Assembly: GCA_021787035.1 (NCBI GenBank)
Contig: JAJYMM010000244.1
Span: 1 to 47,757 of the forward strand
DNA from: Actinomycetes bacterium
Lineage (GTDB): Bacteria; Actinomycetota; Acidimicrobiia; Acidimicrobiales; Palsa-688
Length of the DNA: 47,757 nucleotides
Direction: 5' to 3'
Both the position numbers and the translations under genes were made by a program. How positions within the stretch are numbered: position 1 is the first letter of the stretch; the number at the start of each line of letters is the position of its first letter. Positions 38,931 to 46,944 of this stretch are shown one piece after another. Below the pieces are notes generated by a model. It saw nothing but the letters and a program-made list of their open reading frames with translations. It did not search any database and had not been told where the DNA came from.

Positions 38931-40049
38931 ATGAGCTACATCCAGAAGCGCAACGGGAGGTACCGGGCCCGCTACCGCGACCCTCTCGGCCGGGTGACGT
39001 CGACCACGTTCGACCACAAGGCCGACGCGCAGCGGTTCCTGGCGGAGATGGAGACGGACAAGCACCGGGGGAGCTGGATCGACCCCCGGCACGGCGAGGT
39101 ACCGCTCGCTCAGTGGTCGGTGGAGTTCCTCGCCCTGGCTCGGCGGCTGTCCCCGAGCACGCAGGAGACCTACCGGCGAGACCTGACGAAGTACGTGCTG
39201 CCGGCGCTCGGCGCATACAGGCTTGGGAGCATCCCGGCGGACGCCATCGAGAACTGGCTGAACGACGAGCTCGAGGCCGGGATCGCCGCAAGTTCAGTGC
39301 ACCGCCACTACCGCACCCTCCGGCGGGTCTTGCAGGTCGCCGTGGACAAGCAGAAGATCCTGAACAACCCGTGCGACCGGGTCGAGGCGCCGCGCGTCCC
39401 CAAGCGGGAGATGGTCTTCCTCGACTGGGGGCAGGCGGTTGATCTGGCCGAGGCCCACAGCGACCGCTACCGAGCCCTGATCTACCTCGCCGTCGACTCC
39501 GGCATGCGCTGGAGCGAGCTGATCGGCCTCCGGCGTTCAAAGCTCGACCTGCGCGTCCGCAAGGTGCGGGTGACCGAGCAGCTCGTCCGGCTGGAGACGG
39601 GGGAGTGGCTGCGCAAGGAGCCCAAGACGCCGGCTTCCGTGCGGTCGATAACCCTCTCGTCCGTGACCGCCGGAATCCTGGCCCGCCACCTCGAGAGGTT
39701 CGCGGCGCCGGGCCCAGACGGGTTGGTCTTCCCCAACGCCGCGGGGAACCCGATCGCCGCGGCGAGTTTCTGGAACAACCACTTCGCACGGGCCCAGCGA
39801 GCATCCGGCGTGTCGTGCAGGTTCCACGACCTTCGACATAGCAGCGTTGCCCTGGCGATAGCCGCAGGAGCCCATCCCAAAGCGATCCAAGCGCGGATGG
39901 GGCACTCGTCGATCAACGTCACGCTCGACCGGTACGGTCACCTCTTTCCAGAGCTGGACGAAGCGATCGCCGCCTCCTTTTCCGACCAACTATCTGCCGC
40001 TCGCTCGCATCGAGAGTCACGGGTCGTCCATGCAGCGTTCGGTGCCTGA
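38931..40049 (+). CDS. int: Tyrosine recombinase (integrase)
   Basis: Site-specific recombinase of the lambda-integrase type, 372 aa. Residues 1-60 are an AP2-like arm-binding segment (YRARYRDPLGRVTSTTFDHKADA). About 65-150 is the SAM-like core-binding domain (STQETYRRDLTKYVLPALG). About 165-350 is the catalytic domain with Arg in SGMRWSELIGL, HDLRHSS (His-x-x-Arg), the second His in MGHSSINVTLDRYGH, and the Tyr nucleophile in RYGH. All catalytic residues are present, so it is probably active. It lies 158 bp from the tRNA-Cys that it would target, reading into the element. Confidence 0.95.
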   Translation: MSYIQKRNGRYRARYRDPLGRVTSTTFDHKADAQRFLAEMETDKHRGSWIDPRHGEVPLAQWSVEFLALARRLSPSTQETYRRDLTKYVLPALGAYRLGSIPADAIENWLNDELEAGIAASSVHRHYRTLRRVLQVAVDKQKILNNPCDRVEAPRVPKREMVFLDWGQAVDLAEAHSDRYRALIYLAVDSGMRWSELIGLRRSKLDLRVRKVRVTEQLVRLETGEWLRKEPKTPASVRSITLSSVTAGILARHLERFAAPGPDGLVFPNAAGNPIAAASFWNNHFARAQRASGVSCRFHDLRHSSVALAIAAGAHPKAIQARMGHSSINVTLDRYGHLFPELDEAIAASFSDQLSAARSHRESRVVHAAFGA

Positions 40050-40560
40050 TGTAACCGGCTTACCGGTCCGCCGGCAGGCGGAGGCGGTTGAGGGGCGACG
40101 TTCGGTCGCCGCGTTCTGGCGCTCGTCGGGCTAGGACAGGGCTAGGACGATGTGGGTTGCCGCTTCCAGCTGGCGCACACCGGCCCGTCGTCAGGGGCGA
40201 TTCTTCTTGTAGAACATGACTTCTTTGGCTGCCCAGAATTGGCGGTTATGTTCGCCGATAGAACCGGCTCCGCCCGGCCTGGAGACCACGGCCAGTTGGA
40301 AACCCTTAAGACCTATTTTGCTCACAGCGACCATGCCGGCCAGCGGCTTGGCTACCACGAGGTTCAATCGGCGTACCCGAGCGGCGGGCCAGCCTCGGGC
40401 AGTTCAAGCTCTTCGCGCCTCGCCGCCCGGGGAAAGCTCGTGCCGCAGACGGCTCCTCGCTCATCGTGGGCCCCGAGTTTGGCGTGTTAGAGGGCGCGCC
40501 TGGCCGCCGGGCTCGCATGTTGTCCATCGCGAAGGTTCTCTTTCGGAGCATCATGAGGAG
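40050..40560. other. Gene-poor stretch inside the element
   Basis: 511 bp between the integrase stop and the ABM gene. It is mixed in composition, with AT-richer patches near 40200-40260 and 40310-40330. The open frames crossing it show no recognisable protein. It may hold decayed cargo. Confidence 0.5.
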
Positions 40561-40869
40561 ATGGTGCTCGAACATGCCCTGTTGGACGTCGTTCCGGGTG
40601 AAGAGGCTGCCTTCGAGGAGGCCTTCGCCGAGGCCAAGGAGATCATAAGTGCTGCGGCCGGCTTTCGGTCGCTCCGCCTCGGGCGCTGTGCCGAGAGCCG
40701 TAGCAGGTACCTCCTCCTCGTCGAGTGGGACAGCCTCGAAGACCATACGGTCGGGTTCCGTGGCTCACCCGCGTACCAAGAGTGGCGCAGGTTGCTCCAC
40801 CACTTCTACGAGCCGTTCCCCGAAGTCGAGCACTACGAGCCAGTGACAACAGTTCCACGGGTTTCCTGA
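40561..40869 (+). CDS. Antibiotic biosynthesis monooxygenase (ABM)-type protein
   Basis: 102 aa, a single ABM/ferredoxin-like dimeric alpha-beta barrel domain: EHALLDVVPGEEAAFEEAF, then AAGFRSLRLGRC, RYLLLVEWDSLEDHTVGFRGSPAYQEW and a C-terminal EVEHYEPV. Such proteins are cofactor-free oxygenases or small detoxification proteins; the substrate is unknown. The ATG at 40561 directly abuts a GAGGAG, so the adjoining GTG codon at 40564, with better spacing, may be the true start. It is cargo of the tRNA-Cys element. Confidence 0.78.
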   Translation: MVLEHALLDVVPGEEAAFEEAFAEAKEIISAAAGFRSLRLGRCAESRSRYLLLVEWDSLEDHTVGFRGSPAYQEWRRLLHHFYEPFPEVEHYEPVTTVPRVS

Positions 40870-41093
40870 CGTAGTCGTGTGAGCAGGTCGTAAAGCGCAC
40901 GTTCTGCTCGTAGCGGTCCGCGTCAAACGCACTGGTCGTCCCCGCCATCGTGGCGCTCCCAAGGGCCAACCTTGGCAATGAGTGCTGCCGGACGGCTCAG
41001 AGGTGGGACAGCGCGCGGACAGCGCCCTCTTGTGGGCGTCCAAGAGGGCACCTTAGGTCGGCCTCGCGAGCGAGCCGGAGCGACATTCTCGCC

Positions 41094-41828
41094 TCAGGGT
41101 AGCGGGGCGCGCCAAACCGAAATGGTGCTGACCGAGGTGCCCGTGAAGGGCCGGCGGTCCCACCCGTCCCAGCGCCCTTCTGGTTGCAGCCCGGAGATCC
41201 TGGCCATGAGGTCGAGCTCGCTCGGCCATGCGTAACGGATGTAGACGGGGTACAGGCGTACCCCGCCCGCCCCGAGCTCCACGTGCTGGCTGGTCACCGT
41301 CTGAGCCGCAGGGTCGTGGCGCGAGCACTCGAGGAACACCCGGTCAAGGCCCACTTCCATGGCGCTCACGCGCTGGCCGCGATCGAAGCGGCAGATGTCG
41401 GGCACGAACGCCTCAACCAGGAAGCGCCCACCGGGCAGCAGGTGACGCGAGACGGTGGCGAAGCAACCGAGCTGTGCCTCCTGGTCGGGCAGGGCGAAAA
41501 GGGTATTGAAGGCGGCAAAGACCAAGCTGAAGCGCTGGGCCAGGTCGAAGTGGCTGAAGTCGCCCATGTTCACCGTCACCCGGTCGCCGCCCGGCTTAAC
41601 CCGCAGCTTGGCCACCATCGCCTGGGACGAGTCGATGCCGTGCACCTCGAGCCCCCTAGCGACCAAGGGGAGCGCGAGCCGGCCGGTGCCGATGCCGAGC
41701 TCCAGTACCGGCCCCTCACCGGCCAGCTCCTCCAACAGCTCCACCTGCGCAGGGCGGGCGCCCTTTACGCGTTCGTCGTAGACCTCAGCGGTGCGCTGGC
41801 CGTAGGTAGCAGCGTCGTAGCCCTCCAT
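41094..41828 (-). CDS. Class I SAM-dependent methyltransferase
   Basis: 244 aa from an ATG at 41828 (an open extension of 17 codons upstream is less likely). The SAM-binding motif I is VLELGIGTGRLALPL, followed by motif II VHGIDSSQAM, NMGDFSHFDL and the post-motif HLLPGGRFLVEAFVPD. The N-terminal YGQRTAEVYDERV and the C-terminal half resemble the common small-molecule methyltransferases of actinobacteria. The substrate is unknown. It is divergent from a second methyltransferase across 113 bp, so both may share a control region. Confidence 0.85.
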   Translation of the reverse strand: MEGYDAATYGQRTAEVYDERVKGARPAQVELLEELAGEGPVLELGIGTGRLALPLVARGLEVHGIDSSQAMVAKLRVKPGGDRVTVNMGDFSHFDLAQRFSLVFAAFNTLFALPDQEAQLGCFATVSRHLLPGGRFLVEAFVPDICRFDRGQRVSAMEVGLDRVFLECSRHDPAAQTVTSQHVELGAGGVRLYPVYIRYAWPSELDLMARISGLQPEGRWDGWDRRPFTGTSVSTISVWRAPLP

Positions 41829-41941
41829 GGACGAAGCATGGTGGGCGTTGGTGGAGCGGGCAAGCGATTTTGGGCGCAAGCCAAGCCTTCGGGTCCCCGC
41901 CAGGCTGAGAGAGGGGGACCAGCCGACGCTAGCGTGGTGAA

Positions 41942-42577
41942 GTGCCAGATGAGGAGTGGGTGACGAAGGCCACCTACGATGCTGTTGCTACTGATTACGC
42001 GCAAAGGACCGCCGAGGCCTGGCCGCTCGTGCTTGAACGGGTCGCGGTCTTCGTCAAGGGTTTGCCTGCGCGCCCGCGTGTCCTCGACATCGGGTGTGGC
42101 CCGGGGCGTGACAGCCGCCTGCTCGCCGAGCGCGGGGTGCGGGTGGCGAGCATCGACATCTCCGCCGCCATGCTGGCCGCTGGCCAGTTGGTGGCTGCGG
42201 CCCAAGCAGACATGAGAGCGCTGCCGGTGCTGTCCTCGACCTTCGCCGGCGCCTGGTGCCAGGCGGCCCTGCTGCACGTGCCCCGCAGTGATGTCCCGAA
42301 CGTGCTCGCTGAGCTTGGCAGGGTGCTCGTGCCAGGCGGGTTGCTCCACATCTGCACCGCGGAAGGCAGCGGAGAGGGGTGGGAGCCCTACCCCCGCGGG
42401 CCGGGCCAGCGCTGGTTCGTCTACCACAGCGAAGAGGGCTTGGCCACCCTGTTGGAGGGGAGCGGCTTCGAAGTCCTCGAGGTGATGAAGGCCTCTGCGG
42501 GGCGCGACTGGCTCAACATCCTGGCCCAGAAGGTCCCGACCCCACTAGAACAGGCAACCCGGCACCGGTACCTCTAG
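41942..42577 (+). CDS. Class I SAM-dependent methyltransferase
   Basis: 211 aa from a GTG. YDAVATDYAQRT at the N-terminus, motif I VLDIGCGPGRDSRLLAERG, VASIDISAAML, ADMRALPV and LLHVPRSDVPNVLAELGRVLVPGGLLHI match the UbiE/methyltransferase-11 group. The protein ends with a normal strand pair (FEVLEVMKA), so it seems intact. It is only distantly like the divergent methyltransferase next to it, so this is not a recent duplication. The substrate is not known. Cargo of the element. Confidence 0.85.
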   Translation: MPDEEWVTKATYDAVATDYAQRTAEAWPLVLERVAVFVKGLPARPRVLDIGCGPGRDSRLLAERGVRVASIDISAAMLAAGQLVAAAQADMRALPVLSSTFAGAWCQAALLHVPRSDVPNVLAELGRVLVPGGLLHICTAEGSGEGWEPYPRGPGQRWFVYHSEEGLATLLEGSGFEVLEVMKASAGRDWLNILAQKVPTPLEQATRHRYL

Positions 42578-42681
42578 TAGCGCAACGGCTTCCCAGGAGA
42601 CCCGACCGGGATTTGATTGGCCGTTTTCGCGGGGTTAGTTGGTGGAGCAGGGGCTCTGGCTTCCAGTGCCGGAGCCGCACG

Positions 42682-43060
42682 TCAGTGCCCTGTCGCCACA
42701 AGCCGATCTACGGTTCTTATGGCCAACAGCCACCCGGCGAGCGTCGTGGACTTCACCACCAGCCCGGTGCCCAAGGCAGCTTCGAACTCGGGCAGGGTGA
42801 CAAGCCCTGCCGATACGAGCTCGGCTCAGGGTTGGTCCGGACCAAGGAGCAGTCGGAGCCGAAAAAGACGTGCATGCGAGCTCCGCTTCGCCGGCTGTGA
42901 GTGAAGAAGCTGCCGACGTGGGCCAAAACCAGCGGTAGCACGCCTACTTCCTCGGAGCATTCCCGCCGTACGGTATCCCCGAGCGGCTCTCCCTGGTGAG
43001 GGTACCGCCAAGGTCGAGACCCTGACGTTGTCACAGAGGCTAGGACTTGGCCCACCGCCC
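42682..43060 (-). pseudogene. NUDIX hydrolase, broken by frameshifts
   Basis: Minus-strand pieces of one NUDIX domain lie in different frames. LGGTLTR occupies the place of the first part of the NUDIX box. After a shift, GEPLGDTVRRECSEEVGV follows, fitting E-x7-RE-U-x-EE-x-GU, with HVFFGSDCSLVRTNPEP. After another shift comes the usual C-terminus (VSAGLVTLPEFEAALGTG, then VVKSTTLAGWLLA), ending at a TGA at 42684-42682. At least two frameshifts are needed. The upstream limit is approximate. Confidence 0.7.
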
Positions 43061-43135
43061 GGCTGCCATGGCGTTCTGCAGCCGCTTGGCCCTCGGCGGG
43101 CACCGGAGCTCTGCCGACGGTGGGAAACTGGCCCT

Positions 43136-43729
43136 GTGAGCGGTGACTACCCAGTCGAGCTGTTGGCCCGGGAGCCGGCGCCCCCGTACGTGGGCGAGGG
43201 CCCTTTCGCTCTGTGGCATTTCAGCGAGAACCCTTACCTCGGCCGGTTCCGGCCTCGCACGTCAACAACGAACCCCGGTTCCCAGCCCCTCGTCTGGGCT
43301 GTCGATAGCCGTCATGCCCCTATGTTCTGGTTCCCGAGGGACTGCCCGAGAGGCTGCATCTGGACCGTGTCGACGACCACGGCCGGAGACCGTGAGCGCT
43401 TCTTCGGCCAAAGTGGGGCTGACCGGGTCCACGTAATTGAGTCGGCCTGGTTGGGCAGGGTGCAGTCCTGTCGCCTCTACGCCTACCGTTTGCCTACCGA
43501 GGCTTTCCGCCCGCATGACGTAGGTGGCTACTGGGTGGCCGACAAGGCTATCGAAGCGCTCGAGCGGGTCGTGGTCGACGACCTCCTCGGCAAGCACGCC
43601 GCTGCCGCCATAGAGCTGCGGGTGTCGCCGTCTATCTGGCCCTTTTGGCGGCGCGTGGCCGTCTCTACGGTGGAGTTCAGTGGGTCGCGGTTGGCGAACT
43701 CCGCCGCCCACCCCGAGCGTTTCGCGTAA
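43136..43729 (+). CDS. DUF6886-like protein
   Basis: About 197 aa from a GTG at 43136; the start is uncertain because no ribosome site is visible and the frame is open further up. It has the pattern LWHFSENPYLGRFRPR, then PLVWAVDSRHAPMFWFPRDCPRGCIW, YAYRLPTEAFRP and GYWVADKAIEALERV. I recognise this from proteins annotated DUF6886. The fold seems related to those with a conserved HFSE and a Cys-Pro-Arg stretch, but no activity is known. It is cargo of the tRNA-Cys element, convergent-side neighbour of the broken NUDIX gene. The following 327 bp (43730-44056) hold no gene that I can support. Confidence 0.65.
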   Translation: MSGDYPVELLAREPAPPYVGEGPFALWHFSENPYLGRFRPRTSTTNPGSQPLVWAVDSRHAPMFWFPRDCPRGCIWTVSTTTAGDRERFFGQSGADRVHVIESAWLGRVQSCRLYAYRLPTEAFRPHDVGGYWVADKAIEALERVVVDDLLGKHAAAAIELRVSPSIWPFWRRVAVSTVEFSGSRLANSAAHPERFA

Positions 43730-44056
43730 ATGTTGTGCAACTTGACAACCTTCCCGCGCAAAGGCGAAGCGGAACACGGGCGTGAGCTCACCGGGGACAG
43801 CGGGTGGCCCCGCGCGTGAACATGGCTACAGGCGTGGGGATGTCCTAAAGCTGATCGAGTTCTGCTCACTAAGCCAAAAGCTCTCGGGGACCACAAAGAT
43901 CTGGGAGCATGCCGTTGTTATGTGGCAATGGTTGCCCAGCAACAGCCCGGTCTATTTACCGGCGCCCGTACCCTCGATGTGGTGGCGTCGCCCTGCTGCC
44001 CTCGGGAGCTTGCTTGCCAACCCTACGAGCAGCCATGTGTGCTACGAAACGTCCTG

Positions 44057-44227
44057 ATGCCTATAGAGATTGTCTTCGAAACTCACTCGACAACTGAAGA
44101 CAACGAAGCTGGGCGCGCTACAGGTTGGCTGCCCGGGCGCCTGTCGGCACGCGGCCGCGAACAGGCGGCCGAGCTTGGGCGGCGCCGGGCCGCGGACGGC
44201 CTGGCAGCTGTGTTCTCCTTTGCCTAG
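44057..44227 (+). pseudogene. Histidine phosphatase family, N-terminal fragment
   Basis: A 56-codon frame from the ATG at 44057 begins MPIEIVFETHSTTEDNEAGR and continues ATGWLPGRLSARGREQAAELG. This is the start of a phosphoglycerate-mutase-like histidine phosphatase of the variant with ETHS/TTxDNE. It stops where the strand before SSDL...A should be (AAVFSFA-stop), and no continuation is seen in the next 400 bp in any frame. It is a truncated remnant. The gap 44228-44655 has only a doubtful 66-codon frame (44284-44484). Confidence 0.7.
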
Positions 44228-44655
44228 GTCTTTCATCAGACCGGAAAAGCCTTGTGTAGAGGCAGTTTTCGGTCCGGATAGTAATGGTCATTTACGGTCA
44301 CGAACGGGGAGGAGGAATTGTGGGAAAGCACGGTGTGAATTGCTCGGGGAAGGTCTTCGGCGAGACCGAAGAGGGAACGGCAGCGGTGCTTTTCAGTCGG
44401 GGGGCCTGCCGAGTGTGCTGCGCGTTCGAGGGACTTCGCCAGCTTGGCCCCTATAGGTCGGAGGCCACCTTGGCCTTGTTGTAGATGCGAACCGAGGAGG
44501 AGCCGTGTCCGAGCCTGTAGTGCTACCCCAGTTGTTGACGATGTTTTGCAACCCGGGCACTGCCTGCTTGCGGCCCTCGCAGGCCCTGGCCCGTCCGACA
44601 GAGCCGCTCCCCGTTCGCTCCCTCCCTTCTTCGGAACTCTGTTACCATTGTCAAC

Positions 44656-44877
44656 GTGGCCCGGGAACGCCACCAGCGCAAGCAGGTCGAGGCGGCGCTC
44701 CGCTTCGCCGAAGAGGAAAGCTGTCGCGTTGAAGTGCTCCACTCCGGCCACACCTGGGGCGCAGTGGTAGCGCCCAATGGCCAGCGGCTCCGGGTGTGGA
44801 GCACCCCGACGGACGCCGACGTGGCCGCCAAGATGATCCGCCGATTCGTTCTGAGAAACCAGGAGGCACCGTCATGA
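44656..44877 (+). CDS. HicA-like small protein, putative toxin of a TA pair
   Basis: 73 aa from a GTG. The sequence RKQVEAALRFAEEESCRVEV, then HSGHTWGAVV and GQRLRVWSTPTDADVAAKMIRR, follows the layout of small HicA-like proteins: a helix, a beta-sheet with a central His (HSGH), and a C-terminal helix with basic residues. In that family the fold binds double-stranded RNA and acts as a translation-blocking nuclease. A TTACCAT sequence sits about ten bases before the GTG, so a leaderless message is possible. Its stop overlaps the next gene's ATG (ATGA). The toxin role is inferred from size, fold pattern and operon. Confidence 0.65.
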   Translation: MARERHQRKQVEAALRFAEEESCRVEVLHSGHTWGAVVAPNGQRLRVWSTPTDADVAAKMIRRFVLRNQEAPS

Positions 44878-45395
44878 AGAGCTTCGCGTTCCGGGTCCGC
44901 TTACGTGGCGGCCTCTCCGACGCCGACGCCGACCGCCTCTACGAAGGGCTGGGCGAAGAGGTGGCCGTCGAGGAGGGGCCGAAGGGCTCCTTCGTGGCTT
45001 TCGAACGGCAAGCCGACTCGTTCCTGGAGGCCGTCCTCGACGCGGTCGACGAGGTCGTCGCGCTCGGCTTCGAACCCCTGGCCGTCGAAGATGAACTTGT
45101 GTCTATGGCAGATATCGCCGAGAGGTGCCGTCGGACCCGTCAGTCGGTGTCGATGCTGGTGAGCGGTCGGCGCGGCCCGGGAGGCTTCCCCCGACCAGTT
45201 GCCGGCAACGTCCGCAGCCCGCTGTGGCACTGGGCCGACGTCGCGGCATGGTTCGAGGCCAAGGAGGGTGGCGAGGAGCGGTTCGACGACCGGCTCCGAA
45301 CCCTAGCCTCCATCAACGGTGAGCTGGCGAACCGGGCCCTTGCTCGCGACCGGCCCCAGGAGCTAGAGCGCATCCGCCGGCGCCTAGCCGGGTGA
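44874..45395 (+). CDS. Putative antitoxin with HTH (partner of HicA-like gene)
   Basis: 173 aa, ATG overlapping the previous stop, with AGGAGG seven bases upstream. The N-terminal half (FAFRVRLRGGLSDADADRLYEGLGE to EDELVSM) looks like a small alpha-beta domain with a repeated strand-helix. Residues about 75-125 form an HTH-like region (SMADIAERCRRTRQSVSMLVSGRRGPGGFPRPV) that continues into a SPLWHWADVAAWF segment, as in MerR/excisionase-like DNA binders. The C-terminus is helical and basic. A DNA-binding antitoxin that represses its own operon fits best. It is the last gene before the attR site. Confidence 0.65.
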   Translation: MKSFAFRVRLRGGLSDADADRLYEGLGEEVAVEEGPKGSFVAFERQADSFLEAVLDAVDEVVALGFEPLAVEDELVSMADIAERCRRTRQSVSMLVSGRRGPGGFPRPVAGNVRSPLWHWADVAAWFEAKEGGEERFDDRLRTLASINGELANRALARDRPQELERIRRRLAG

Positions 45396-45579
45396 GAGCG
45401 AGGACCGCTTCTCGCGGCTCCCCACGCCCTTTGGGCGACCGATAGAGCGTCCCGCTCCGGCCCGTTTCGGACCGCTCGTGACCGAGCGCTCGCGCCCCGA
45501 GCGCGCCCCGCCACGCCCCCCAGGCACATCTGCAAGCCTCTGACAAGGGGGAATAGGATGCCAGGCAAGGGCCTCCAAC

Positions 45580-45618
45580 GCCCTCTACAGCGGTTCGATT
45601 CCGCTCGCCGCCTCCAGC
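45580..45618 (+). other. Attachment site attR (tRNA-Cys 3' fragment)
   Basis: 39 bp identical to the 3' end of tRNA-Cys (38736-38774). The preceding 14 bp (45561-45574) also match, but the anticodon loop reads CTCCAAC here against CTGCAAA. No D arm or 5' acceptor strand exists, so it is not a working tRNA. Confidence 0.88.
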
Positions 45619-45799
45619 TCCAGGGCTTGTGAGGAGATGGTGCGGCTCTGGCCGCTCTGGCGACAGGCCCACGCGGCGCGGCGAGAGCGCCGTCCTGGCG
45701 AAAAGCTCGGCCTTCGGGCGCCAACAACCCGACGCCGGCCGTCCTGGCCGTCTCCGTCTTGTTACCGGGGCTAGGCACAGCCTGAGCGCGGCCAAGGGC

Positions 45800-46021
45800 G
45801 GCGTCGACCACTCCGGAGAACTCGTTGCCGAGCCTGCTGGGCAGCGCAATGGGCATCCACTGGGCGAGGTCGCCGCGGCGCAGGGCGCAGTCGAAGGGCT
45901 GCACGCCGGCGGCTCTCATCTCGATGCGAACCTGATCGGCTCCGGGTTCGGGCTGACCGATCTCGACGACCTTGAGCACATCGGGCGGCCCGTACTCGGC
46001 GAACATGACGGCCGCACTCAC
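45800..46021 (-). pseudogene. Quinone oxidoreductase/alcohol dehydrogenase family, 5' fragment
   Basis: The frame starting at 46021 reads MSAAVMFAEYGPPDVLKVVE, then RIEMRAAGVQPFDCALRRGD and RLGNEFSGVVDA. This is the N-terminal GroES-like half of a zinc-independent quinone oxidoreductase. Family similarity ends after about 74 residues, where a further 220 or more are expected. The frame then runs on as unrelated sequence across the attR site. It looks like a gene deleted at its 3' side near the junction of the integrated element. Confidence 0.7.
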
Positions 46022-46076
46022 GGCTGGCTCCCCGATGTGTTGATGGTGCGCCGCGATGCTTGCTGGCCGTCAGGGC

Positions 46077-46466
46077 CTAGCCCTGGCCTAGCCCCCAACT
46101 GACGATGCGCCGGGGATGGATCTGGATCACCTCACGGCTCACGTACGGAGTGGGCGGAGGCTGATCGGTCAGCGCCTCGGCCGTCCCGCGCATTTCGAAA
46201 CAGCGCACCACCCACGGGTCGAACGAGACGATGTCGTCGACTACGAACGCGACCTGGCTGGTGGCGGACACGTTGTGGAACTTGCGGCTGTTGCCCATGT
46301 CCCGGCCGTAGATGTCGATCACACCGCGCTGTGGGTCGACCTCAAAGCCGACCGGGTTGTTCTGCAAGGTTCCGTCGGCAGCGAGGGTAGGCAGGCGACC
46401 GAGACGTTGAGACGCGAGGTAGGCAATTTCAGCGTCGGTGAAGACATTGAAGTCGTGGTCAGTCAT
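46077..46466 (-). CDS. PPOX-class (F420/flavin-dependent) oxidoreductase
   Basis: 129 aa, a split-barrel flavin/F420-binding fold. Matching parts are ASQRLGRLPTLAADGTLQNNPVG, DIYGRDMGNSRKFHNV, VAFVVDDIVSFDPWVVRCFEMRG and a C-terminal IQIHPRRIVSWGL, the pattern of the actinobacterial PPOX-class F420-dependent family. It probably reduces or oxidises a small molecule with F420 or FMN; the substrate is unknown. The start is an ATG at 46466 with AGGT upstream. A dyad and a TetR-like remnant lie on the other side. Confidence 0.85.
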   Translation of the reverse strand: MTDHDFNVFTDAEIAYLASQRLGRLPTLAADGTLQNNPVGFEVDPQRGVIDIYGRDMGNSRKFHNVSATSQVAFVVDDIVSFDPWVVRCFEMRGTAEALTDQPPPTPYVSREVIQIHPRRIVSWGLGQG

Positions 46467-46478
46467 CGTAACCTATCC

Positions 46479-46513
46479 TAGACAACTGTCGAGCATTGTC
46501 GGCGAGCTGTCTA
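46479..46513. promoter_or_regulatory. Divergent operator region
   Basis: TAGACA (46479-46484) and TGTCTA (46508-46513) form an outer inverted repeat, with the inner arms GACAA/TTGTC (46481-46500). On the minus strand TAGGAT (46480-46475) could be the -10 for the PPOX gene. On the plus strand TATATA follows the right arm. This is typical TetR-type divergent control. Confidence 0.45.
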
Positions 46514-46532
46514 TATAGCTAAGGCTAAGGGC

Positions 46533-46655
46533 GTGCGCGTTTCGGCAAAACCTGACCGTCCGGCCCGCCGGCGCGCCCCACGTCCAGAGGAACGACGGGT
46601 CGACGCCGAGAAGAGCCGTTTGGCGACAACGTGCGGCGGCCGAACTTTTCGATGA
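46533..46655 (+). pseudogene. Possible TetR-family regulator remnant
   Basis: A GTG-initiated frame reads VRVSAKPDRPARRRAPRPEE, then RRVDAEKSRL, like the N-terminal tail of TetR proteins. It then shifts: AAELFDERAAL, the expected first helix, appears in another frame. The frame closes at 46655 and no HTH is found. The rest of the gap to 46944 has no recognisable gene. It was probably the divergent regulator of the PPOX gene. Confidence 0.4.
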
Positions 46656-46944
46656 AAGGGCCGCACTTCGCCCGTGGTCGGGACCGCCGACCCTCGGCAT
46701 GACGGTGTCAGTGGCTGCCCAGGTCGATGGTCAGGATCTTCACTACGCCGTGTTGGTCGCCGCCTGCGCCCTCTCGGCTCTGCACGTTGGGGGCCACGCA
46801 TCCACCCACCGCCCGGCACCCCCCGCACGGCCGGCGTCGTCCTGCGCGCCCCGCGCCGCTGAGCGTGGACAGCGGTGGATGGTTGCCGAGGGGTCACCCT
46901 CGGGTGAACGACGACGGCAGTGTGCTACCAGTGCCGGGCCGTGC

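Larger units (their letters stand above)
38773..45618. mobile_element. Integrated element in tRNA-Cys (about 6.8 kb)
   Basis: The element is bounded by a 39-bp direct repeat of the tRNA-Cys 3' end and has a tyrosine integrase next to the intact tRNA, the classic layout of an integrative element or genomic island. Cargo: ABM-type monooxygenase, two methyltransferases, DUF6886-like protein, a decayed NUDIX gene, a truncated histidine phosphatase, and a toxin-antitoxin-like pair at the distal end. No replication, excisionase, conjugation or capsid genes are recognised, so it is probably a reduced island or satellite. Confidence 0.85.

Noticed and set aside
40216..40560. Upstream extension of the ABM protein
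   Set aside because: The added residues are compositionally random, and a GAGGAG ribosome site sits next to the ATG/GTG at 40561-40566.
45561..45618. Second tRNA gene (anticodon CCA or similar)
   Set aside because: Only the 3' half exists. The sequence upstream cannot form a D arm or the 5' acceptor strand, so it is an att remnant.
45140..45790. Long antisense frame continuing the quinone oxidoreductase start across attR
   Set aside because: After about 74 residues it no longer resembles the family. The segment over the tRNA fragment gives the SNRC-type nonsense often mis-called as protein.
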